Origin: Neonectria sp. B-13
Lineage: Eukaryota; Ascomycota; Sordariomycetes; Hypocreales; Nectriaceae
NCBI GenBank assembly: GCA_002682825.1
Contig: NOKP01000006.1
Location: 496,001 to 560,000, forward strand
Length of the DNA stretch: 64,000 nucleotides
Direction: 5' to 3'
Notes under the pieces: model-generated
The model's database searches: none
What the model saw: only the letters and a program-made list of their open reading frames with translations
What the model was told of the DNA's origin: nothing
Made by a program: the position numbers and the translations under genes
Shown here: positions 23,320 through 35,074 of the stretch, piece after piece
Layout of the letters: each line of letters starts with the position of its first letter
Numbering within the stretch: the stretch's first letter is position 1

Positions 23320-25314
23320 ATGAGAACCGTCATTGCGTGTGATCGGTAAGTTGTGGCCAATGATAAAGAAGACAGGATTTGACAGTCGATCAGGTGCAGG
23401 TGGGATGCTCAATTAACTTAATATCAAGAGCAATATTGACACATTCTGTGACAGGAGATCTAAGGTCAAATGCAGACATAATGGACAACCTCCTTGCGCA
23501 GGCTGTTCAAAGACTCCAAATGCTCAGAATTGCGTGCTGAGCGGCCCTGTTCTGAGCAACAAGCACTCCTCTAGCCCAAGGTTACGGACTCTGAAGAGGA
23601 AGCGCTCAGCCGATCATCCAGAGACATTGAGAACCTCAAGGCCGGAAGATTGCATCGGCCAAGTCTTCTCGCAAATCCCCCGCGACCGGTTCATTCGAGC
23701 CGCCGGCGTCTTTCAAACTCAATTTCCAGAACTTGGGTTTCTTCATCCCAGTGATCTTGAGTACGATGTCGATATCAGCGCATTGCAAATGCTCCGACTC
23801 TTGGCTCTCTTAGCCGTCTCAAATCGGTACTTCGATGATCCTGAAGCTACTATCTACTCTAATCATGCACTACTAGTGACAACTGAGCTTCATAAACGTC
23901 TTGTTAGCCCTAGTCTCTACCTGGCTCAGGCGTTTCTGATTCTCTCATTGTGTAACTGGGGCGATGGCGATGGTTTCAATGCTTGGATGCATGCAGGGAT
24001 TGCTTCCAGAATGGCCCAAGGTCTTCTTGGCACGAAACTCTCAGATATCGCCATAGGGGCCCTATCAGAGCTGGAAAACAGAACTCTGTGGTCCTGCTTT
24101 GCGGTGGACAAGCTGCTGAGTTGCGGTAAACGACGACCGGCCATGTTTAGCCTGCAGAACATGATCCACCTCCCATTAGATGATGCCGATTTCGCTTTCG
24201 GGGAAAGAAACGCACAAGTGCTTCCGCCAAATGAAAGCCCACAGCGCTCGAAATATGGGCCCGATGACTGTTTTCTCCTCATAATCAAAGGACTCGACAT
24301 CTGGTCAGGTATCCACTCCTGGACTGCGGAAGGCGGAAGACGACAGCCAGGAATGGCTGAGACGGAGCAGTGTCCGTGGCTGGAAAGCTCACAGTGGAGC
24401 TGCATGATGCGAGAGCTTTTGAAGTGGAGGAGCTCCCAGAATGTCAGGCTCAAGTATCCAGAGACAAAAGTGTCCTCACACGCCCACTTGAAGCAGGCAG
24501 AGAAGTTCGGATATGTCAACTTGATATACTACGTCTGGTAAGTTGTGTTCCCCCATGCGCGATAATGCTCTGACATTGTCGCAGCATATTGTTCCTTTGC
24601 CGCGAGTATATCCCATTTCACCCTGTTGGAGAATCGAAGCCCCGAGGGCCAATCGAAGCACCTTTGCTGAAAACAGCCGGCTCGGATGCATTCTGGAAAC
24701 AGAATCTAATCGATCTTTTCCATTCGGCTACGCAAATATCCAACTTACTTCGAGATCTCCGACGGGCTGGGACGTTGCTGCGCACCCCATTCTCTGGGCT
24801 CTGTGCCTTTTCATCGGCACTTATGAATCTCTACGCAGCTTCGTTCCCAGAGTACATGGGCTTTACGCGGGATGAGACTCTAGTGGCAGAGACGCAGGCC
24901 GAGGATGGAATGCAGGATCTTCGTGAGATTGGTCGTCTATGGAAAATCGCCGACGACTGGATTTGCGTGGTTGACACCGCTAAAGGTTTATTTCGCCGTG
25001 TACCCTCGCAAAGCCACGGAGCGGTAAGGATATCACGATATGACCACCTCGATCTCGAAGAAACCATGCATCTGGCCCATCTTAAAGGAATGTCCGAACC
25101 GCCCCCTAGCTCCCTCAAAAACGTTACCAGCACAACACCAGCAGGTCACGGGATAGACGGGGAAGGGCTAGAAATTGGTCATGTTGCGTCTCCTGGGCTG
25201 CCTCCTGAGACCTCAAGTTTCAATGAGTTGATGGATGAGGATGAATGGCGGCTCTGGTCATTTTGGGACGACCCCCACATGCTGCCGACATTCACCGACC
25301 CTAGCCTTGAGTAA
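23320..25314 (+). CDS. Zn(II)2Cys6-type fungal transcription factor, atypical zinc cluster
   Basis: Three exons (23320-23345, 23455-24537, 24585-25314) give 612 residues. The first intron is 109 bp (GTAAGT donor, GTGACAG acceptor), the second 47 bp. The N-terminus reads MRTVIACDRRSKVKC and continues CAGC and NCVLS, so Cys3 to Cys6 of the cluster are present (C15, C23, C26, C35) with an initial C7. The canonical second cysteine is missing in this model. A fungal_trans-like middle homology region follows (about 60-330; ALLAVSNRYF, GIASRMAQGLL). It probably regulates nearby or unlinked metabolic genes. Exon 1 is short and could be mis-modelled, which matters for DNA binding. The next locus downstream on the same strand is a decayed ferric reductase. 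Confidence 0.72.
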
Positions 25315-25425
25315 AGAGATGAGACTAGAGTCATGCCAACTGTTCCATAGTCTCTAGACAAATCGAGACTACCTTCATGGAATAAAAGCCGAGTAGCGGC
25401 TACTGGTGCCGACGTTGGGAATCTC

Positions 25426-26396
25426 GTGGCGCCTTTACAAGTGTTGCAAGATTTGATAAGTCGGAAGCTCTTAGGTATGCTGGTAGACTACGGGGCGAAC
25501 CACCTTGCCACGGGTACTATTGGTAGCCCGGTATGGAAGCTGGCCGCGTCATACACGATGGCTTTCATTGCCGCACTCGAAGACGAGTCAACTGCCGAGG
25601 AAGTCAATTCCACAACCAAGCATCGTCTAGGCCACGAGATCAAAGGTTACCATCACCACATCGCGGAGACATTTGAAGACACGACAACTCAGGTCTCCAA
25701 TCCGCTGTTGGTTATCGTTGCAAAGGAGCCGCTCGAAGTTACAAGCTTTGTCCTGGCATCAGACTGGCACTTACAACGGAGTGACTACGTTTGAAATCAA
25801 CGACAAGGGCCTACCATATACACGTGAGTTCAACGCCTTCGTTGCATCACTTTCTCTGACAGATTTAGTGTCACAGTCATTTTGGTCGCCCTGTTCCTCC
25901 CAGTCCTGCTTTCACTTCTCCGGTTTGTACTGTTTCTCAGCGGAAGCCGTACATAGATCTGTATTGATGCTATTCTCATCTTCCCGAGGCCTGGGGCTCT
26001 TCTCCTCGCGCGCCAGTTGCCTCGTATCTCGGTGGTGGTATGGCACCAACCCGAGGCCAGTCTCTCTGCATCGTGCTCGTTAACTTCCTCAACTTTGTGT
26101 TTCTTGTGGCCTCTTTTTACACTGTCCACCCACGGACCAATTTTGCTGGTCTTCAGAAGCAGGAGCCCAGCCTCATAGGAGAACGCGCCGTTGTCCTCGC
26201 ACTTGGAAATCTGGTGGTTATGTTTGTATTTTATGCACGCAACAATGTGCTCCTCATTTTGACTGAAGCCAGGCACATTCCTGTTGCTTCACCGATGGCT
26301 CGGCTATTAGACAATTCTCCTTACTGCCCTACACTTTATTATGATTTGCACCTGCTATCTCCTTTTTGGGAACTACAAGGCTGAGTTTGTAAGATT
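25426..26396 (+). pseudogene. Ferric reductase (FRE family) relic, N-terminal membrane half only
   Basis: Translations of different frames line up as the N-terminal half of a fungal ferric-chelate reductase. They give HLATGTIGSPVW (frame of 25426), a hydrophobic helix FSVTVILVALFLPVLLSLL (25864 on), PRAPVASYLGGGMAPTRGQ (through 26040) and ARNNVLL (to about 26262), then TFLLLHRWLGY and TILLTALHFIM (26275 on). The frame changes at least twice. In-frame stops occur at 25792, 25954 and 26308; the last looks like a Trp-to-stop change (TAG). Both haem-ligand His contexts (LLHRW and ALHFI) survive, but no FAD- or NADPH-binding domain follows. The locus is therefore non-functional. Some frame changes could be mis-modelled introns, but the missing catalytic half cannot. 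Confidence 0.8.
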
Positions 26397-26836
26397 ACAG
26401 CAGTAGCCATCTAGCCAGCATCTCCGCTAGTGATACGTCAGAAAGCTTACCAGGTGTATTTTTGCTTTCCCACGCTGTCTTGGCGAGGAGACTCTTTTTC
26501 TTTTCTTCGCGGCTTCTCTATACTCACGTAAGCAGGGTTAAATAAGTACCAATGATTTAGTGTTAGCTAATATTAGTACCAAGTACGAAGTACCTATTTC
26601 AGAAGATAATCCCATTGCACCAATTTGCACTCTGGATCTGCTGATTGGCTAAAGGCCCTGGGAGGCGCAAGCCCTCCATCAGTCCCAGCCCGTATGAAAC
26701 ACTCACACTTTTCCGTCCCAGGGTCCCGTCTTCCAGCTTGGCGCACCCCCATTCACAACAGCTCCTGTCCGACCAGGCCGTCTCAAAGAGTCATACTGCG
26801 CAGCGTCTCCTGTCTTCTCGGCACCGGCTCTCTGCA
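26397..26836. other. Upstream region of the kinase-like gene
   Basis: AT-rich on the left, CT/CCA-rich toward the start codon at 26837. The frame stays open upstream to 26645 but has no ATG, so it is treated as 5' UTR. Confidence 0.45.
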
Positions 26837-27670
26837 ATGATTGCCTCTCAACAAAAGAACGCCAATGTCCAGCTTCTCGCATGTCTCGTCGATGGTGACG
26901 ACACAGACGACAGCGATTACCGCTTCCTGGTCGACGGGCGTCATGTAAAGTACGTCTCCACAGCGCCAGGCGCGTTTCGCGGGGCCGAAGATGACCGTGT
27001 CTTCGAGCCTATCCTCCTTGGCGAGCTCCTTCCACCATTTCCAACTGGAGATTGGAACAACGGCCGTGTAGCTAGGGACCCCAAAACAGGGGAGGCTGCC
27101 TTCATTAGCACCAAGATAGTGCAATTTTCTGGCGTAAAGAACCTTTGGCATCCCATGAAGCTTAATGAGCTGGATTTCACGCGACAAGATCGAGTGAGGC
27201 AACGAGTCCACATCTCAACGCATCCCGAAGTCCAAGGCGGCAAACCCGTGCTCATCAAACTCGCGGTCTGGCCATGGGAAATCCCCTATATTGAGGTTGA
27301 GACGGCCGCCTATCAATGGATCAGTGACAGCGGCGTCGGCCCCAAGTTTCTAGGCCATCTCACCGAGGGCAAAGAAGGACGCGTGGTTGGCTTCGTTGCT
27401 GAGTGGGTGGAAGGCGCGAGGGCTGCAGGACCAGGGGACATGGACGGCTGCAAGAAGGCTTTAAGTCGATTGCACGAACTCGGTATCAAACTCGGCGATA
27501 TCAACAAATACAACTTTCTTGTTCGGGATGGGCATGATGTGGTTTTGGTAGACTTTGAGACGGCGAAGCGAGACTGCTCGCCCCCAGAGCTCGAGGAGGA
27601 GATGAGCGCCCTCAAGAGCAACCTGGAGAGCACGAGTTTCCGGGGCGGAGTAGGACCCGCTCATGAATGA
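26837..27670 (+). CDS. Kinase-like (APH/alpha-galactosidase A-like) fungal protein
   Basis: A single exon encodes 277 residues from the first in-frame ATG. The C-terminal half is a compact protein-kinase-like fold. It has an ATP-site hinge-like stretch (VVGFVAEWVEG), the catalytic-loop equivalent RLHELGIKLGDINKYNFLV (about 208-226) and a metal-binding VDFETA (about 238-243) in place of the classical DFG. Homologues in aspergilli are often mislabelled alpha-galactosidase A; the sequence supports a small-molecule or protein kinase-like fold instead. The usual His before the catalytic-loop Gly-Asp is Leu here (KLGD), so activity is uncertain. The N-terminal 120 residues are not recognised. No operon-like context exists. 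Confidence 0.72.
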   Translation: MIASQQKNANVQLLACLVDGDDTDDSDYRFLVDGRHVKYVSTAPGAFRGAEDDRVFEPILLGELLPPFPTGDWNNGRVARDPKTGEAAFISTKIVQFSGVKNLWHPMKLNELDFTRQDRVRQRVHISTHPEVQGGKPVLIKLAVWPWEIPYIEVETAAYQWISDSGVGPKFLGHLTEGKEGRVVGFVAEWVEGARAAGPGDMDGCKKALSRLHELGIKLGDINKYNFLVRDGHDVVLVDFETAKRDCSPPELEEEMSALKSNLESTSFRGGVGPAHE

Positions 27671-28904
27671 TAGACCCAAGAGGTGGATAAAATGTTCAAG
27701 CTTGAAATATAGTTCATTTTGACAGTTTAAAATAGGACTTTTTCTAGATATTGACGGCGATCATCAGGGTCAAGATCGGACACCGAAAATGGGATGACGT
27801 GAGCATGGTCTCGGATTGGAATTCCGGGAATCTACTCGTTGGAAACAGAAAAGACACTGCTTCATTTCGAATTATGTCACCAGGAGAAAGTCTCTTCCTT
27901 TTTACTTCTCTCATGATCAAAGTACCATGCTGATTGGGGGGGGGGGCCATACAGTCAAACTGAAGTCTCTGCACCGTCTGCCCTCGAGAAGCAGATCAAG
28001 TATCCTCAAGAGTGCTCTTCTACAAGTCTTTGACTTCTCACATGCTAACAAGTCAGTATCAGGCCTCACTATCTGAAAAAGCCGACCCGACCCTAAGTCT
28101 TCTGCGATCGATCAGCTTATACGACTATTGCCAAACAATACATCCATCGCATGCGACTGCTTCTCAAATTGCTCAAATTCTGGAAGCTGATCTCTACGGT
28201 ATCCGACTGAGATCCACGTCACGCGATGGAATTTTGTGTCCCGTGCATGATGCAAGTCCGTCATCGGATAGTCTCCATGGTGCAACATGTTGTGGGACTT
28301 CGGGCCAGACATTGTCCGCTCAAGCTGGAATCTCTTCCGTCCCGAGACACAACCCGCACCCAGTGAGCGGTCTTCTATTTATACTCCCGGGCATTCCATC
28401 CACATGGCCTTGCTATAGGTGTTGAATGTCTATGTCTGATACCATGAGACAAGAAGCCTTGTCATTTGCCGTCTCAAAACGTGCCGTTCCCCGCTAACTC
28501 TGCCTGGTAACCCGGTCTTAGAGTTCGGCTGGTCGTCATGCAGTAGAACCTGCCGCACAGTGGCAATCCGGAAGTTGCAAGCGAAGTCGCACTCGTCAGC
28601 CATTGGCCGTCGTGTGGGTTGATCTCCGACGCGGCATCTCGTTCAGCTTGCCTTCCCCGCATCGTGGTCCGTGGTCGTGGGGGTCAGGTGTTGGCTTTGT
28701 GCAGAGGCAGGCTGCACGTTTACAACATTGACTCAGGTTCACAGCCGTCTTCCCCCGCTTCTCTGAGATCTTTTGGGTAGACTTGCATGTGTTCCGGGTA
28801 TAAATTGCTGCTGCCCGTACCAACTTTTCTTGCTCCCCTCAACAACTGCCCTACCTTTCAATTAACGACGAACTTACCAATTTCTGCGAATTTTTACACT
28901 CATC
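27671..28904. other. Intergenic region
   Basis: 1.2 kb without a supported gene. It contains an 11-G homopolymer at 27936-27946 and the promoter of the downstream monooxygenase. Confidence 0.5.
28799..28804 (+). promoter_or_regulatory. TATA box of the monooxygenase gene
   Basis: TATAAA lies 106 bp upstream of the ATG at 28905 and is followed by CT-rich sequence and CAA repeats typical of fungal transcription starts. Confidence 0.55.
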
Positions 28905-30858
28905 ATGGCAGTCGGTAGCCCAGAGTCGCCTCCTTCCCACATGCGGCCCGTTCCGGGGTCTGTCAATATCAAGAAAGTCACATTTCCGCGTCCGCCCAAA
29001 GCGATCACTGGCGATCCCGGTGCTGTTGCCACGCAACTTGTGGAAAACGTCAATCGGGCCCTCGACAAGCAGGACTTCAAGGCCTTGTCTGCCCTTTTCA
29101 CCGAGGACGGTTTTTGGCGAGACCATCTAGCCTTGTCATGGACTTTTCGAACTGTCGAAGGTCGAAAGGGCATCGAAGAGTTTCTGCAGGGCTTCGCTTC
29201 ATCCAAGTCCGGGCTGCAACTCAAGTCCATCGCCGTCGACACCAGTTCCCCCTTTCGCAAGCCTCAAATGAGTTTCCTTGACGCGGAGGGAGAGTCTGCT
29301 TGTCTGCGGGTTTTCTTTACGCTGAAAACGACCATTGGAACTGGCGAAGGCGTCGCTCGTCTTATCGAGGTAGGCCCCGATGACTGGAAGATCTATACCC
29401 TCTACACCGCCCTCCAGGAGCTTGATGGCCACGAAGAAAACATTTTCGATCGCCGACCCAAAGGTGTTGAGCATGGTGGAAAGCCTGGAAGAAAGAATTG
29501 GGCGGACAGACGCCGTTCTGAGATTAATTACGACGACGGAAGCGAGCCACAAGTGTTGATTCTTGGTAAGACCCTCTTATTACTGACTATCGTTCAACGC
29601 TGACTTCTTAGGCGCTGGGCAAGCAGGTCTCACCACCGCTGCTAGACTGAAAGCTCTAGGAATCAACTCGCTTATGATCGACAAAAACGACCGTGTTGGC
29701 GACAACTGGAGAAAACGGTACCATCAACTGACCTTGCATGATCCTATCTGGTACGATCATCTCCCGTACATCAAATTCCCTGCCCAGTGGCCCATCTTCA
29801 CGCCAAAGGACAAGCTCGCCGATTTCTTTGAATCATATGCAACCCTCCTCGAACTCAATACCTGGATGAAGTCGGAAATAGTTGGCAGCAAGTGGGATGC
29901 AAAAGATCGCAGGTGGTCTGTCACGGTCAAGCGGCAGCTCGAGAACGGCGGTGACGAGACTCGAACCTTTCACCCACGTCACATCGTTCAAGCTACCGGG
30001 CATTCCGGCAAGATGAACCTGCCAGCCATCAAAGGTATCGAGACCTTCAAGGGACATCTCCTTTGCCATTCTTCCGAGTTCCCTGGTGCCCGAGAAAATC
30101 AGAAGGGGAAGAAGGCAGTTGTCATCGGTAGCTGCAACTCTGCCCACGACATCGCCCAGGATTACTATGAGAATGGGTACGAAGTGACCATGGTTCAAAG
30201 ATCGAGTACATGTGTCATTTCGTCTGAAGCCATCAGTGAAGTCGGGCTCAAGGGTCTTTACTCCGAGGATGGCCCAGATGTCCACGATGCAGATCTCGTT
30301 TTCCACAGCCTACCCGCCCCGGTGTGGAAGACCAGCCAAGTCGGCGTCACGGCGGCTCAGAACAAGCATGACTCGGAAATGATCAAAGGCCTCAACAAGG
30401 CCGGCTTCAAACTTGACATGGGTCCTGACGAAGCTGGCTTATTTGTCAAGTACTTCCAGCGTGGCGGTGGGTACTACATAGATGTCGGCGCCGCGGACCT
30501 CATCATCGAAGGCAAGATCAAGATCAAGCAGGGCCAAGAGGTTGAGGAGGTGCTGCCACACGGGCTGAGATTTTCCGACGGCACAGAGCTAGACGCGGAT
30601 GAAATCGTACTGGCGACGGGGTATCAAAACATGAGTACCCAAACGCGAATCATCTTTGGCGACGAGGTTGCAGACGCGGTAGGAGACATTTGGGGGTTCA
30701 ACGACGAGGGCGAAATCAGGACCATCTGGCAACGAACTGGCCATCCGGGATTCTGGTTCCACGGAGGAAATTTGGCTCTGTGCAGGTACTTTTCAAAGCT
30801 GCTCGCGTTGCAGATCAAGGGTCTCGAAGAGGGTATTTATCAGTCCGGGGATAGTTAG
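28905..30858 (+). CDS. Flavin-containing (FMO/Baeyer-Villiger-type) monooxygenase with NTF2-like N-terminus
   Basis: Exons 28905-29565 and 29612-30858 (46-bp intron, GTAAGA donor, TTCTTAG acceptor) give 635 residues. Residues about 40-190 resemble an NTF2/SnoaL-like alpha+beta fold (TQLVENVNRALDKQDF, GFWRDHLAL). The Rossmann FAD site VLILGAGQAGL begins near residue 217 exactly across the splice junction. The FMO fingerprint FKGHLLCHSSEF and an NADPH-site GSCNSAHDIAQ follow, with the late ATGYQN motif. Such enzymes insert oxygen into ketones or oxidise N or S atoms using NAD(P)H and FAD. The substrate is unknown, and there is no adjacent biosynthetic core gene, so a cluster role is not supported. 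Length and motif set look intact. Confidence 0.9.
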
Positions 30859-31686
30859 ATCTGGAGTGCAATTGAACTAGAGGGTCTAGCCCAGTTTTAC
30901 TCAGTAGTCAAGATGTCGTAGGATGGATAAACTACACTTCCTTGTCCTCCCATGGGTCAATCAAGTAGGCTTTGTTAACGTACCAGAGATCAAATCGAGT
31001 GCCCGACCGAAACTAGCTCTCTCCTCCCTCTCAGAAGCTTGCATTATCAGGCTCCTTGATAATCTGACTGAAAGCTCCTCACACCATAACTATTTTTCTT
31101 TCTCTTGGCCCTTTCAACTGGTGATACTATCTATATCTACGCCCACACTAGATAAGCCTAAAAGAATCGGACGGGATCCCGTTCATTTCGTGGCCACAAT
31201 GAGGTGGCACTAAGGATCTTGCTTTAGGTTTTACAACCCCCTTAGAGATAAGGTGAAAAGGTGCTCTTACCAACTAGGTTAGCGTTGTCTTTCATGTCCA
31301 TTGATATTGAGCAGAAGCCTGCGCTGTAATAGTATGTTAGTAGTAATTATAAGATTATTGTTAGTATTAGTACTAGCTAACGTCAATACAGATACTGTTT
31401 TAAGTGCATCTTAGTGCTTCCAATAACCTCTCTTGTTATCCATTACTGAATGTTTTCCAAGGCATTCAGCCTTTCAAATATCAAGTTCACGATACCGTAT
31501 AAACCAACTCAACCTTTCAAAAGTAAGCACGACTCGTTTTCCCCACAAATGGTCGCTTCTTTGACATCGCCCTGTGTCAGCCCAAGGGCGCGCATGTGGG
31601 GCCGCTTCGATTACTATAAGTGAGCAAAGACCTGCAAAAGACCTACAAACGACGACGACAATACCGGTCACCATTACAGCATCGCC
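30859..31686. other. Intergenic region, partly very AT-rich
   Basis: Sequence around 31320-31400 is strongly AT-rich and TAGTA-rich. No gene is supported. It contains the promoter of the MCT-like transporter. Confidence 0.45.
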
Positions 31687-33145
31687 ATGACCCAGTCTTC
31701 CATTGAGCTGCAGCATTCAGAAACGTCCCCGGATGGACCGTCTAGGACCGAGGGGGAAGAGTCAACTCGACACGAATTCTCATCGTTGCCCCGCGTCGAC
31801 GGCGGGAAAGACGCATGGCTTTTCCTTGCTGCTTGCTTCACGATAGAGGCTCTCACATGGGGTAAATGCTCAACAAGTCTTCGGTGATTACAATGCTAAC
31901 TGCAATACCGCTTAGGCTTCCCATTCGCATTTGGGGTGTTTCAGGATTACTACAGCACGCATGAGCCATTTGCAGGGTCCTCCCAAATCCCCGTCATTGG
32001 TACGTGCGCCATGGTAAGAGTCCAAAGATCCACGCCCCGTCCCAAGCTAACAGGCCAAGGGAATCATGTATCTCGGCCTTCCATTCGTCATGGGGGTCCA
32101 AAGGCTGTACCCTAGGCAGACGAGATGGTCCCCGATCGTCGGGCTCTTCATCATGTGTGTGGCCCTTGCGGCAAGCTCCTTTTCGCAAAACACCACACAC
32201 CTCATCGTCACCCAGGGCGTGGTGTACGCCGTGGGCGGGTCCATATCGTACTGCCCCTGCATCCTGTACATGGACGAATGGTTTGTCAAGCGCAAAGGCT
32301 TTGCGTACGGCATCATGTGGTCTGGGACGGGACTTGCCGGCTTCATCCTGCCACTGCTGTTCGAGGCGCTCCTCGGGCGGTACGGCTTCCGTACTACCTT
32401 GCGAGTTTGGTCGCTCGCCCTATTCATCCTGACGTTGCCCCTGGCCTACTTCATTAAGCCACGGCTACCCTATGCTGCTACCAGACATATCAACCCCTTG
32501 AAGCTGAGCTTTACGTTCAGCCGAACCTTTATGCTTCACCAAGCGGCCAATGTCTGCCAGGCACTGGGTTTTTTCCTGCCCGGAATCTACCTCCCGTCCT
32601 ATGCACGCACTGCGCTTGGAGCCAGCACGGTCCGGTCGGCCCTTACCGTGTTGCTTGTCAATGTCGCCTCGGTCTTTGGGTGCGTAGCCATGGGGCTACT
32701 AACGGACAAATTGCACGTCACGACCTGCTTCATGCTGTCGGCAGTCGGCACCACGATCAGCACGTTCTTTGTGTGGGGATTCTCGACCAGTCTGCCAGTG
32801 CTGTACATCTACTGCATCATCTACGGCTTCTTCGCCGGGTCCTACACCTCGGCCTGGCCTGGAATCATGCGACAAGTCACATCAGGGCAGAACTCCCGAG
32901 ACGAGAGCGCTCGTGGCGGCAGCTCTTTCGACCCGGCCATGGTGATGGGCATGCTGTCCGCTGGAAGAGGCATCGGGAATCTCGTATCTGGGCCGCTGAG
33001 CACGGCGCTTCTCAAGGGTATGCCGTGGCAAGGGCAAGCGGCCGGAGGGTATGGGACGGGATACGGAACCTTGATCGTGTTTACGGGAACGACCGCCCTG
33101 GCTGGTGGGGCGACGTACTTGTGGAGGAGAGTCGGATGGATGTGA
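31687..33145 (+). CDS. MFS transporter, monocarboxylate-transporter-like
   Basis: Exons 31687-31861, 31916-32013 and 32060-33145 give 452 residues with about twelve hydrophobic helices. The N-terminal tail (residues 1-45) is hydrophilic and followed by TM1 (LFLAACFTIEALTWGFPFAFGVF), a typical fungal MCT start. MCT features include the GIMY segment after the second intron and a long central cytosolic loop near 32460-32510. For the second intron I chose the acceptor CCAAG (46 bp) over the nearer ACAG (40 bp), because the CTAAC branch element would otherwise touch the splice site. Likely role is proton-coupled uptake of a carboxylate or related small molecule at the plasma membrane; substrate unknown. 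Confidence 0.85.
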
Positions 33146-34052
33146 TCTGGCTGGGGCCTGGGGATCAGGATCATCGGGGAATTTCAAAGCTATGACATCA
33201 GGTTGCCGCTTATTAGCCAGAGATGAGGAAAATCCGCTTTGACCTGATCTACTCGTGCAGAGTTCGACGGCCCTTTCCATGCCCTGAAAGACGTCATGGA
33301 GCAGGCCATGTCTCACGGGTGTCGCCGTGACATGCAACGTAGTAATTGGCCTCGTTCTGTGTTCGGCACAAACCGACCTCACGAGCATTTAGGGCTGAGC
33401 TGAACACTGACTACCCAATTCAGGCCCTGTGGCGGTCTGCAAAACCAGCACGTCGGCGACCCGTCTTCCACACGGAGCCCGAAAAAGGACTGTGCAGGGC
33501 TAATTTTAGAAGCAAGTGGTCCAATTCCTGGGGCAGCCCGTAATTAAAAGCGTGCCGCAGTGCCGAAAAAGCCTGTCACGCGGCATTGCTGGGCCTTAAT
33601 TCAAGCCTGAGAGTCCAGCGGCCTCTCGGCATGTCCGCCGGGCTGCCCTGCCTCGAGCTAGGCGGGTTATTGGAGTCCAGACCGAAGTCTCCCAAGCCGT
33701 CGCTCGTATAAGCCCCGTGGTGGCTGGCGTCGTCGCCAATAGCGAGGCGCCACCGATGAGAGCGGGACCGTCAAGCTCCGCATTCCTTTACGAAATGTCA
33801 TCGATAGAGTGACGGAGCTTGCCCCTGGGCTGTGTGCTGGTGACCGGTAGATGGACGCTTGAAGTGTCAATCGTAGATCCCGAGCCCGGGTGAGAAGTGT
33901 ATATAAACATCAAGAACACCCAGTGTATTCCAGAGCTTCATCAAGCAACTCATTCTTCAATCATCTAGCTCATCCAACTCATCCAACTCATCTACAAGTC
34001 CTTCGACTCAACACAAATTCACAACCACAACCTTACAAACACCACCTTCACC
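33146..34052. other. Promoter region of phiA
   Basis: 0.9 kb without a gene. The right end contains a TATA box and a run of TCATCCAAC units (about 33961-33994) in the probable 5' UTR. Confidence 0.5.
33900..33907 (+). promoter_or_regulatory. TATA box of phiA
   Basis: TATATAAA is placed 153 bp before the ATG, with a CA- and CT-rich leader between them, as in strongly expressed fungal genes. Confidence 0.6.
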
Positions 34053-34613
34053 ATGCAGATCAAGGCTCTCCTCTTCGCTCCCCTCCTGGCCTCTGGCCTG
34101 GTCTCGGCCGCTCCCTCCGCCAGCAAGTCCGAGACGTTCGAGATCCTCACTCTGCGCTCCGCCAGCCCCATCCACTTCTCCGAGGTCCAGGCCGCCAGGA
34201 ACAGCATCTTCCTGCACCTCCCCAACCAGAAGGCCGTCTGCGACACCAAGTCCGACAACGCCGCCACCTTCAAGCTGATTGACGGCGAGCTGCACCTCTA
34301 CCGGTCTTCGGGCACCCAGCAGAAGCTGTTCGTCGACCGATCCGGCATGGGCCAGGGCGTCCTCCAGTACAACACCAGCGACGCGCTTCCCCGTAACGGC
34401 GAGCGCAAGGGCTGGAAGATCGACAAGAACGGCGACCTGAACTTCAACGGCGCCGGCCTGCTCGCCTGCCCCGGCAGCATCAGCAACTCGTGGAGCGTCT
34501 GGGTCAACGCCGGCGTCAGCAACCCCGGCGGCAACAAGAACTGCCTGGGATTCACTGCCCGCACTGTCAAGATCAGCAAGCCCAACAGCTGCAAGTACAC
34601 CGAGCGAAAGTAA
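34053..34613 (+). CDS. phiA: Secreted cell-wall protein, PhiA-like
   Basis: An intronless gene for 186 residues with a clear signal peptide (residues 1-20, ending VSAAPS). The mature part contains the PhiA hallmarks LRSASPIHF near the start and, further on, DLNFNGAGLLACP and KNCLGFTARTVK. PhiA is a wall-associated protein required for phialide and conidium development in Aspergillus and common in fungal secretomes. Codon third positions are strongly C/G-biased and more so than in neighbours, and a good TATA box and long pyrimidine-rich leader are present, both consistent with high expression. Two Cys pairs may form disulfides. Confidence 0.88.
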   Translation: MQIKALLFAPLLASGLVSAAPSASKSETFEILTLRSASPIHFSEVQAARNSIFLHLPNQKAVCDTKSDNAATFKLIDGELHLYRSSGTQQKLFVDRSGMGQGVLQYNTSDALPRNGERKGWKIDKNGDLNFNGAGLLACPGSISNSWSVWVNAGVSNPGGNKNCLGFTARTVKISKPNSCKYTERK

Positions 34614-35074
34614 ACAACACTGCGATGTACATTGGGGGTTTATAATGGGGAGATTGCGTAGCCTAGAGGACAGAACTAAGAGCCGCCATCTAAGCATTGG
34701 TCATTTCACATAGCGGCATTTTACATTGGAGTGAGAATTCTAGAAATTGAGTAGTCGGGGATTTACCTGCATAGTTAATGTGCAATATTCCATGAATAAT
34801 CTTTGAATAATCTCCGATTCACTATGCGATAATGAGGCTTTCTCCTCAGCTGATCCAACCACAGCACTTCGCAAACTTGTACTAGCCTGATCTTCTCGGC
34901 TGTGGGCCCGTTGGGTGCCGAAAACCAGCCTCAGCGTCAACGCTTAACTAGGAAGTACCGCCAACCGCTTATTCAGCCAGTTACCCTGGCGATTCAGATC
35001 ATTCCTGAGCACTCCATTTATTTAAATATCTTTCAGTTGAGATATTTCATAGTTCATCATATCTAGCCATCGCA
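34614..35074. other. Intergenic region
   Basis: Likely phiA 3' UTR and the promoter of the DUF218 gene, including TTTATTTAAATAT at about 35018-35030. No gene is supported. Confidence 0.45.

Noticed and set aside
26645..26836. Upstream 64-codon extension of the kinase-like gene
   Set aside because: It begins with TTG, has no ATG, and reads as promoter or leader sequence.
27936..27946. Run of 11 G as a possible regulatory element
   Set aside because: A single homopolymer with no conserved context; it may even be length-uncertain in sequencing.
28905..33145. Secondary-metabolite cluster around the monooxygenase and MCT transporter
   Set aside because: No PKS, NRPS, terpene cyclase, prenyltransferase or pathway regulator lies next to them, so a cluster is not supported.
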